From Pseudoalteromonas sp. HM-SA03 (lineage in GTDB: Bacteria > Pseudomonadota > Gammaproteobacteria > Enterobacterales > Alteromonadaceae), in contig NZ_NSDG01000108.1 of the NCBI RefSeq assembly GCF_002289345.1, positions 1-32,411 of the forward strand: 32,411 nucleotides of DNA, in the 5' to 3' direction. Under the pieces are notes generated by a model. That model had not been told where the DNA came from, ran no database searches, and saw only the letters and a list, made by a program, of their open reading frames with translations. Of this stretch, positions 26,413 through 32,411 are shown piece by piece. Position 1 is the stretch's first letter, and each line of letters starts with the position of its first letter. Both the position numbers and the translations under genes were made by a program.

Positions 26413-29400
26413 TCACGTCATACTGACTTTGCCTACCAATTGCGCTTCAGGGTGGGTTTCAATGGTTTCGGCTTCGCCACGGTGATCGCTGGCTAGCTTT
26501 TCATAAAGTAGCGGTAAGACAATCAAAGTGAAGAAAGTACCGATGAGCATGCCTGCGACTAAGATAATACCTATGCTGTTGCGCGCTTCTGCGCCTGCGC
26601 CGGTTACCAAGACCAACGGGAAATGACCAAGCACGGTTGCACCTGTAGTCATCAGTATAGGTCTCAGTCGTGTGGCCGCAGCCCCTTTTACCGCTTCAAA
26701 TTTCGATTTGCCTTCAAGCTGTAAATGGTTCGCAAATTCAACAATCAAGATGCCATTTTTGGCTATTAAACCGATAAGCGTAATTAGGCCGATTTGACTG
26801 TAAATGTTGACTGTCGTGAGTGATAAAAACGGTAGCATCAATGCACCTGCGAGTGCCAGCGGTGCGCAGCCGAGTAGTACTACGAGCGGATCTCTAAAGC
26901 TGTTGAACTGGATAGTCAGTAAGAAAAACACCACTATCATGGCAAACAAAAGTACGCCAACCATGGTGTTACCTTCTTTTCTTAGCTGTCTTGATTCACC
27001 TGCGTAGTCAATGGAGTAATGGCTCGGTAAGACCTCTGCTGCAATTTCCTCTACCTGTGTGAGCGCTTGCTCTTTGGTAATGTGTGGCAGTGTGCCTGCC
27101 AATATTCTAAACGAGTTTTGCTGATTGAATGAGCCAAGCACTCTAGGGCTTGTAAAGGTGCGCAAGGTAGCAAATGCTGAAATCGGAATAAGATCGCCAG
27201 CATCCGTTCTTACTTGCATATTAAGAATATTCTCAGGATTGTACCTTTCGCCATCGCCGACAATGGGAATGACGCGGTAGGCTTTGCCTTCTTTGTTGAA
27301 GTAATTGGCAAAATTATTCGACATATAAATGCTAAGTTGCTCGTTCACCGACGACAAGTTTAGACCTAAGTCAGCAACTAGCTCCCGGTCGATTTCAAGC
27401 TCGGCTTGCGGCAGGTCGATTTTTAGGTCGGTATTGACGAACATAAAGCTGCCTCTGGCGGTGGCGCGTTGAATAATCTCATCGGCGTACTGCTTCATCG
27501 CGGTTGGGTCGTCACTGGCACGGAATACTACTTCAACGTCAAACTGTCCTGCGGTAGGAAGCGATGCTGGTAGAATAGGGAATAAACTTAGCCCAGTCAC
27601 GCTGCCTAACCGGCCGTATAGATCGTATAGCAAGTCGTGTACTGAGTTTTCTCGCTCATTAAATGGCGCAAGATCTACACCACCAAAACCCGCCGCCGCC
27701 GTAATAATCTGCCAAGTAAACTCAGCGCCTTCAGTGGCGTTCATGACCTCGGCTGTGTCATTCATTTTCGCTGAAGTATAAGCTTGAGAAGATTCAGGTG
27801 GAGCTTCCACTACGACTTGGATACTGCTTTGATCTTCGATAGGGGCAAGCTCTTTTTGTGATAACAGGTAAAACGGCACCGACAATAAAGAGAACACGAT
27901 AGCGACAAAAAAGACCTGTGGACGCCACTTAAACAAGGTATCGAGTGCACGAAAGTAGAACGCTTGTAATCGATCAAAATAGCCATTGACCTTTTGCGTT
28001 AATTTACCTTCTTTACCGCCTTCGGGATTAACGTAAGCACTCATAATGGGCGATAAGGTAATAGCAACCAGTCCAGAAATTAATACCGCAATGGCTAAGG
28101 TGAATGCGAACTCTCGGAATAAGAACCCCGTTAAACCTGTTAAAAATCCGATTGGCGCGTAGACCGCAGCAAGGGTCAGCGTCATGGCAATTATTGGGAC
28201 GAGTAATTGACGTGAACTGATAAGCGCGGCTTGTAATCTGGGTTTGCCTTCGCGCATATGACGCGCAACGTTTTCAACCACCACGATGGCATCATCCACT
28301 ACTAAACCAACAGAAAGCACGATAGCCAAAATAGTCAGTAAGTTGAGCGAAAAGCCCATTGCTGAGATCACCGCGATTGCGCCTAAAATAGAGATAGGAA
28401 TAGTCACCAGCGGCACCATGGCGGTTCTAAACGAGCCCATCATGGCGAGTACAACAATTCCCACGAGTAGGACGGTTTCCCCAAGCGTGGTGAAAATTTC
28501 TTTTATGGAATCACGCATATAAAGCGTGCCATCGTAGCCAATTCTTAGATGCATGCCGTCGGGTAAGATGGTATTTATCTCATCAATTTTTTTATACAGC
28601 GCGTCACCAATATCGATTTCATTGGCACCTGGTAATGCCCACACCGCTAAGAATACGGTATCGTGGTCATCAAGGCGTGCGGTTACCATGCCCTCGGCTT
28701 CACCGAGTTCTACCGTGGCGATGTTACCGAGCTTGAGTTGCGTGCCATCGATTTCTTTTACCACTAGGTTGTTAAAATCGGCTACCGTTTTTAACGAGGT
28801 ATTGGCCATCAGGTCGATGCGTTGTCTGTTATTTTCACTGTAACCTAAGGTGGCAATGGTGTTGTTTGCTTGTAGCGCGGCAAATACATCGCTGGCACTT
28901 ACGCCATAGATAGCGAGTTTTTCGGTATCGAGCCAAATTCGCATTGCTGGATCGCGGCCACCTTCCAGCGTCACTTTTTGTACACCGGGAATATCAGACA
29001 TGGAAGGGACAACATTTCTGATCAAATAATCGCTCACGTTGTTACGTGGCAGACCTTGAGATTCCACATCGAGATAGAATACCGCATACGGACTATCGGC
29101 ACGTACGATTTGAATGGCTGGATCTTCCGCTCCGCTGGGTAACTCAAACTTGATCTGGTTTAATCGGGTGGTCAGCTCAGCCAAGGCATCGGTGGTACTA
29201 TGATTAAGTTCAAGCCAAGCGGTAACTTTGCTAAGTCCCGAGGTAGTTATCGAGTCTACATAGTCGACGCCAGGAACAGTAGAGGCCACTCGCTCGATTG
29301 GCTCGGTAACATAGCCTTTAACGACGTCTGCGGCAGCGCCCGTATAGACAGTGTTGATCACCAGTGAGGCACTTTCTATTTTTGGATATTGCTGCACCGA

Positions 29401-29520
29401 TATATCTCGGGCGGCATTAAAACCCGCTAGCACAATAAGCAATGACACCACGATCGCCAGTACCGGCCGGTTAACAAAAATATCCATGATAGACGGCTTA
29501 TTTTCGTGTAATGCGCTCAT
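26413..29520 (-). CDS. RND (HAE1-type) multidrug efflux permease
   Basis: The 1035-residue inner-membrane protein is a proton-driven RND pump of the AcrB/MexB type. It shows the duplicated RND layout: a short cytoplasmic N terminus, one membrane helix, a large periplasmic loop, six helices, then the same again, for 12 helices in all. The proton-relay residues are visible: Asp409-Asp410 in GLVVDDAIVVVEN of helix 4 (AcrB Asp407/Asp408) and Lys921 in GLIAKNGILIVEFANH of helix 10 (AcrB Lys940). The paired aspartates fit drug-exporting HAE1 pumps rather than heavy-metal pumps. Its ATG overlaps the last base of the adaptor stop codon (TAATG), indicating translational coupling. No outer-membrane factor gene accompanies it, so a TolC-like protein from elsewhere is presumably used. 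Substrates are unknown. Confidence 0.95.
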   Translation of the reverse strand: MSALHENKPSIMDIFVNRPVLAIVVSLLIVLAGFNAARDISVQQYPKIESASLVINTVYTGAAADVVKGYVTEPIERVASTVPGVDYVDSITTSGLSKVTAWLELNHSTTDALAELTTRLNQIKFELPSGAEDPAIQIVRADSPYAVFYLDVESQGLPRNNVSDYLIRNVVPSMSDIPGVQKVTLEGGRDPAMRIWLDTEKLAIYGVSASDVFAALQANNTIATLGYSENNRQRIDLMANTSLKTVADFNNLVVKEIDGTQLKLGNIATVELGEAEGMVTARLDDHDTVFLAVWALPGANEIDIGDALYKKIDEINTILPDGMHLRIGYDGTLYMRDSIKEIFTTLGETVLLVGIVVLAMMGSFRTAMVPLVTIPISILGAIAVISAMGFSLNLLTILAIVLSVGLVVDDAIVVVENVARHMREGKPRLQAALISSRQLLVPIIAMTLTLAAVYAPIGFLTGLTGFLFREFAFTLAIAVLISGLVAITLSPIMSAYVNPEGGKEGKLTQKVNGYFDRLQAFYFRALDTLFKWRPQVFFVAIVFSLLSVPFYLLSQKELAPIEDQSSIQVVVEAPPESSQAYTSAKMNDTAEVMNATEGAEFTWQIITAAAGFGGVDLAPFNERENSVHDLLYDLYGRLGSVTGLSLFPILPASLPTAGQFDVEVVFRASDDPTAMKQYADEIIQRATARGSFMFVNTDLKIDLPQAELEIDRELVADLGLNLSSVNEQLSIYMSNNFANYFNKEGKAYRVIPIVGDGERYNPENILNMQVRTDAGDLIPISAFATLRTFTSPRVLGSFNQQNSFRILAGTLPHITKEQALTQVEEIAAEVLPSHYSIDYAGESRQLRKEGNTMVGVLLFAMIVVFFLLTIQFNSFRDPLVVLLGCAPLALAGALMLPFLSLTTVNIYSQIGLITLIGLIAKNGILIVEFANHLQLEGKSKFEAVKGAAATRLRPILMTTGATVLGHFPLVLVTGAGAEARNSIGIILVAGMLIGTFFTLIVLPLLYEKLASDHRGEAETIETHPEAQLVGKVSMT

Positions 29521-30620
29521 TACTGGCCTCCGTTATTGCCATCAACAGCGGCAACCTGATCGGTATAAACCAATAAGTTTTCTTGTAGCTTAAATGCGCC
29601 TTCAGCAGCAATAAATTCACCACCACGCAGGCCAGATAGTACAAGTTGCTGATCGTTTACCTTATCGCCTAAAGTAATTTTTACTGGTTTTGCTCGCCAG
29701 TTTTGGCTGTCGTCCTTTTCAAGTACATAAACAAACTCGCCAAAGTGATTGCGCGTAATTGCATTGGTTGGCACAACTGCGGCGTTCACAATCTCGGTTG
29801 GTACATTGACTAACACCATTTGATTGTGGCTGAGTGTGCCATTGCTGTTTTGTAGCTCAGCACGATAACTTTGTTGACGCGATGCGACATCGACCATTGG
29901 CATTTTGGCTGATACGCGAGCTGGCTTTTGGCCGCTGGCATTAGAAATTGCCACGCTAACGTCTTCGCCTATATTAGGTTGTGGTAAGGTTTGTGGAATT
30001 TTGAAATCTACCCAAATGCTGTCGTCTAACCCAACCAAGAAAGTGATTTCGCTATTGGCATCAAGTAATTGACCAACCTGATATTGTTCTAACCCCGTTT
30101 GACCCGGGTAAGGTGCACGAATGGTTTTTTTCTCGATTAATGTGGTTAGTCGTTTTACGTCTGCCTGATTAATTGCCACCTCGGCTTCGGCTTTGTCCAC
30201 CTCATCTGGGCTGATCCGCTTTTGTTCTAGTAATTTGGCAACCCGTTGATAGGTTGATTTAGCAAGCTTTACTCGAGCTTTAGCCGCTAATAGATTTGCC
30301 TCATCAATGCTGCTATCTAAGCGCAACAATATTTGGTTCGCTTCCACTTGTTCACCGGGCTGGAAACCGACGTAAGTGATAAGGCCGGGATACTCGTTAC
30401 TAATGGTGACGGTGTGCTTGGCATGGAGCTGACCCACAACCTTAACCGATTTAATATGCTCAGTTGTTGATACATAAGTACTTTTTACCGAAGCCGAAGG
30501 CTCCGGAAAAGACTCCCCAAAGGCAATTGCCGCTTGGATCTGTGTAAACTTCACAAAACCAAGGCTGGTAATAACGATGAGAATGATGACAACGGCAATA
30601 AGCCAACGTTTGATGTTCAT
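29520..30620 (-). CDS. RND periplasmic adaptor (membrane fusion protein)
   Basis: The 366-residue protein links the RND pump to an outer-membrane channel. The N terminus has a single hydrophobic anchor (about 6-25, LIAVVIILIVITSLGFV) without a lipobox cysteine, so it is probably anchored by that helix. The lipoyl-like half (HTVTISNEYPGLITYVGFQPGEQV), a helical hairpin (about 105-160, rich in Ala, Lys and Glu), the second lipoyl half (KKTIRAPYPGQTGL) and a beta-barrel domain follow in the usual order. It is the middle gene of a TetR-adaptor-pump operon, 15 bp after the regulator gene, and overlaps the pump start by one base. Confidence 0.93.
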   Translation of the reverse strand: MNIKRWLIAVVIILIVITSLGFVKFTQIQAAIAFGESFPEPSASVKSTYVSTTEHIKSVKVVGQLHAKHTVTISNEYPGLITYVGFQPGEQVEANQILLRLDSSIDEANLLAAKARVKLAKSTYQRVAKLLEQKRISPDEVDKAEAEVAINQADVKRLTTLIEKKTIRAPYPGQTGLEQYQVGQLLDANSEITFLVGLDDSIWVDFKIPQTLPQPNIGEDVSVAISNASGQKPARVSAKMPMVDVASRQQSYRAELQNSNGTLSHNQMVLVNVPTEIVNAAVVPTNAITRNHFGEFVYVLEKDDSQNWRAKPVKITLGDKVNDQQLVLSGLRGGEFIAAEGAFKLQENLLVYTDQVAAVDGNNGGQ

Positions 30621-30635
30621 TGTGATTTCCTTAAG

Positions 30636-31361
30636 TTAACGAAGCTTGAGCGCTTGCAATTCTTTCTCTATGCGTACCAGAGAATCTTGAGTGATAGGTT
30701 GTTGCCATGGATAACTGTTAAGTAGCCTCACTGCGCTGCGAATAACAGGATCATTAAGCTCAAGTGGTGTAAGCAGTGAAGCTGTGCCCTCAACAATTTG
30801 TTTAGTTTGTTGCAAGCGCAGTACTTGCTCATATCCTACGGTAAGCGCCCATCCGGTGATGATAATTTCTTCTATCATCTCGTGTAGATCTGGCGTAGCT
30901 TGCAACTCACCTGCTTCAATGCCATCAATAAGCGCTTGTTTAAACACGTTTTCACAACCACCACAGGATTCGATAATTTTATTGGTCCAAAACTCAGAAG
31001 CCCTTTTGATCACCGCCTCATTGGTAGAGTAGGACTGTAATTCATAATCAAAAGAGAAGCGTTTTAGCTTTTGTGGCGAGATAAGACACACCGCGAGCAT
31101 GCGTTCTGGCGTGCTAAGTGGTAAGGATAACACTTGCTTAAAAACACTGGATGTATGGGTAAAAGACTCGTAGGCCAGCGCCATTACTAGGTCTTCTTTA
31201 GTCTGCACAAATTTATAGATTGAGCCCATAGACAATCCTGCAAGCAAAGAGACTTTTGCCATTGTAAAGTCAGTGACCGAAGACTCATTAATGCATTGTT
31301 CCGCAGCGTTTAAAATCATGCGTTGCTGGGTTTCTTTATCATATTTAGGTGCCGGTGCCAT
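30636..31361 (-). CDS. TetR/AcrR-family repressor of the efflux operon
   Basis: The 241-residue protein has an N-terminal TetR helix-turn-helix (about 11-58: QQRMILNAAEQCI, then FTMAKVSLLAGLSMGSIYKFVQTKEDLV) and a larger C-terminal helical ligand domain. TetR proteins of this kind usually repress an adjacent pump and release DNA on binding a drug-like ligand. Here the gene is the first of the operon with the adaptor and RND pump. A perfect 37-bp palindrome lies 17 bp before its start codon, over the expected transcription start, so autoregulation of the whole operon is the natural reading. AAGGAGA, 5 nt before the ATG, is a strong ribosome-binding site. The ligand is unknown. The C-terminal domain contains the cysteine pair CGGC (about 135). 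Confidence 0.93.
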   Translation of the reverse strand: MAPAPKYDKETQQRMILNAAEQCINESSVTDFTMAKVSLLAGLSMGSIYKFVQTKEDLVMALAYESFTHTSSVFKQVLSLPLSTPERMLAVCLISPQKLKRFSFDYELQSYSTNEAVIKRASEFWTNKIIESCGGCENVFKQALIDGIEAGELQATPDLHEMIEEIIITGWALTVGYEQVLRLQQTKQIVEGTASLLTPLELNDPVIRSAVRLLNSYPWQQPITQDSLVRIEKELQALKLR

Positions 31362-31377
31362 CGTTTCTCCTTAGAGT

Positions 31378-31414
31378 TTGAACCTCATTCGAATGATATT
31401 CGAATGAGGTTCAA
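31378..31414. promoter_or_regulatory. 37-bp perfect palindrome, probable TetR operator
   Basis: The 17-bp arm TTGAACCTCATTCGAAT (31378-31394) is exactly complementary to 31398-31414, with GAT in the centre. Each arm also contains the smaller palindrome CATTCGAATG, so two such 10-bp sites lie side by side. It directly follows a consensus -10 box and precedes the ribosome-binding site of the TetR gene, the classical position for an autorepressor operator, perhaps binding two dimers. Confidence 0.85.
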
Positions 31415-31441
31415 TTATAGAGAGCAATTTTAAAAGTGCAA
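31414..31441 (-). promoter_or_regulatory. Promoter of the tetR-adaptor-RND operon
   Basis: On the minus strand a perfect TATAAT occupies 31419-31414, with a weak -35 (TTGCAC, 31441-31436) 16 bp upstream. The start of transcription would fall near 31406, inside the palindrome, so a bound repressor would block initiation or promoter clearance. Confidence 0.7.
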
Positions 31442-31505
31442 TAAGTAAACAGAATATTGTTTTCAAAATAGGAATTTTGTGTGTAGATAGGTTCTGAAGG
31501 AAGGC

Positions 31506-31541
31506 TTAGCACGGCGCGTCATTGTTATAGCGACGTGCTAA
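31506..31541 (-). terminator. Hairpin after the small hydrolase gene, possible terminator
   Basis: TTAGCACG (31506-31513) pairs with CGTGCTAA (31534-31541), with a small inner CGC/GCG stem. It starts 4 bp after the minus-strand hydrolase stop codon. No T-run follows on the minus strand, so termination efficiency is doubtful; it may instead protect the mRNA 3' end. Confidence 0.45.
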
Positions 31542-31545
31542 TGGT

Positions 31546-32208
31546 TTAGTGTTTTAAAATCCAGCTTTTAACTGGCTTTAACCACTCGTCTCTCGGGAGA
31601 TAAAAAGCGCCGTGTTCCTTACCGGTTGAAATAGAAAACTCGGTAAAGCTTTTGAGGTTTGCAGAGCGTGCTTTCACAAAATCGCAAGAACCCACTTGAT
31701 CTGAGGTTTCGTAAACGGACAACACCTTGCCGTAGAGCTGAACCTCGGTTTTACTTTTGATAAGCCCAGCGCAGCCTGCTAGTACCACGTAGTGAATGGC
31801 ATCATTTTTTAATGCATCACTTGCCATTATCGTTAACGCTCCACCGCGAGAAAACCCCACGAGTGTAATGTTGCTGGCGCTGACGCCCACATCCAGTAAT
31901 TTGCGGACCTTGCTAACTAGGGTTTTTGTGTATGTTTCTGGTGCGACGCCTTTAGGTCGGTGCTCAGCAATTAGCGTATAGGCATCATCACTTAAAGCTT
32001 GTTTGATGGCTGGAAAGTCATATTTACCCCAGCGCTTATGAATAGGCGTTTCATTATCACCTTCAACGATATAACCATGAGAGTAAAAAACATATTTGGC
32101 AGATGGATTAATCTGCTCTGGTACATCTGGGTAAACTGCTTTTGCTGAGGCGATCGACGCCATGCAAGCAGCAAAGGAGGCGCATACAGCACGTAGTAAA
32201 GGATTCAT
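31546..32208 (-). CDS. Small exported alpha/beta hydrolase
   Basis: The 220-residue protein has a signal peptide (about 1-22, ending ASAK), so it should be periplasmic or secreted. The alpha/beta-hydrolase core includes FYSHGYIVEG near residue 41 (oxyanion-loop region), nucleophile Ser120 in GFSRGG, probable acid Asp170 (YETSD) and His199 (GKEHGAF). All three triad residues appear in the expected order and spacing. It resembles small uncharacterised serine hydrolases; the substrate is unknown. Its start lacks a clear Shine-Dalgarno sequence (CTCAAAA precedes the ATG), so expression may be low. It lies upstream of the efflux operon on the same strand, but the tetR promoter and a hairpin separate them, so a shared role is not indicated. 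Confidence 0.82.
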   Translation of the reverse strand: MNPLLRAVCASFAACMASIASAKAVYPDVPEQINPSAKYVFYSHGYIVEGDNETPIHKRWGKYDFPAIKQALSDDAYTLIAEHRPKGVAPETYTKTLVSKVRKLLDVGVSASNITLVGFSRGGALTIMASDALKNDAIHYVVLAGCAGLIKSKTEVQLYGKVLSVYETSDQVGSCDFVKARSANLKSFTEFSISTGKEHGAFYLPRDEWLKPVKSWILKH

Positions 32209-32411
32209 TTTTGAGTTTTTTTAGTTGATGTAGAGAGATGGTAGCCAAGCTTTGATAAAAGAAGCAAGCGTAGCGCGATGGGTTATTTTGTATGAGAGAG
32301 TTGTGAGAACGAGTTTATTTTGTGGGAGCTGGCTCATTGCGTGGGAGATGTATGGACTCCTCCCCCTTAACGGGAGAGTACGGTATAAAGATATTGCAAA
32401 ACACTTTTACC

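Noticed and set aside
28286-28843. Plus-strand open frames inside the RND pump gene
   Set aside because: The minus-strand RND protein is full length and highly conserved there; the opposite frames show no domain and no ribosome-binding site.
32322-32366. GTGGGAGC-type sequences near the right edge that recall the REP head
   Set aside because: No hairpin with a complementary arm follows in the pattern of the array; possibly a decayed copy, but the evidence is too thin to call.

Overview
The window reads as chromosomal DNA from a marine gammaproteobacterium of the order Alteromonadales, most likely Pseudoalteromonas. The evidence is the moderate G+C, the density of secreted hydrolases and TonB-dependent uptake, and housekeeping genes (slmA, coaBC, radC, rpmB-rpmG, gor, prlC, rsmJ, a YhiN-type flavoprotein) with recognisable gammaproteobacterial sequence and order. 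No plasmid, phage, transposase or CRISPR feature was found. The genus call is inference from protein character, not a database match.

Left part (1-9.85 kb): a TonB-dependent receptor and an exported S9 prolyl-oligopeptidase-type peptidase lie on the minus strand, each with its own terminator. Next come slmA and coaBC (minus), then radC and the ribosomal operon rpmB-rpmG (plus). This is the coaBC/radC/rpmBG cluster known from E. coli, but dut is absent between coaBC and slmA.

Middle (9.86-19.6 kb): a membrane-spanning ToxR/CadC-type regulator with a propeller-like sensor is divergent from a lipoprotein made of two alpha/beta-hydrolase domains. The second of these domains appears to have lost its nucleophile. 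Glutathione reductase (gor) and oligopeptidase A (prlC) follow as a divergent pair. An orphan response regulator with an unrecognised output region sits between prlC and rsmJ. The E. coli gor-prlC-rsmJ-yhiN neighbourhood is thus kept, with signalling and protease genes inserted.

Right part (19.7-32.4 kb): a methyl-accepting chemotaxis protein is separated from a convergent secreted subtilisin (two C-terminal PPC domains) by the most striking non-coding feature, eight tandem 73-74 bp units. Each unit is an inverted pair of REP-like hairpins sharing a GTAG head, i.e. a tandem BIME array. A YhiN-type flavoprotein follows. Then comes a TetR-MFP-RND efflux operon with a perfect 37-bp palindrome at its promoter, and a small exported alpha/beta hydrolase.

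Functionally the window combines core metabolism and translation with exoprotein degradation (S8 and S9 peptidases, cytosolic PrlC), outer-membrane uptake (TonB receptor), chemotaxis and signalling, and drug efflux. No clearly unprecedented multi-gene system is visible. The REP/BIME array, the double-hydrolase lipoprotein with its membrane regulator, and the orphan response regulator are the best candidates for new biology.
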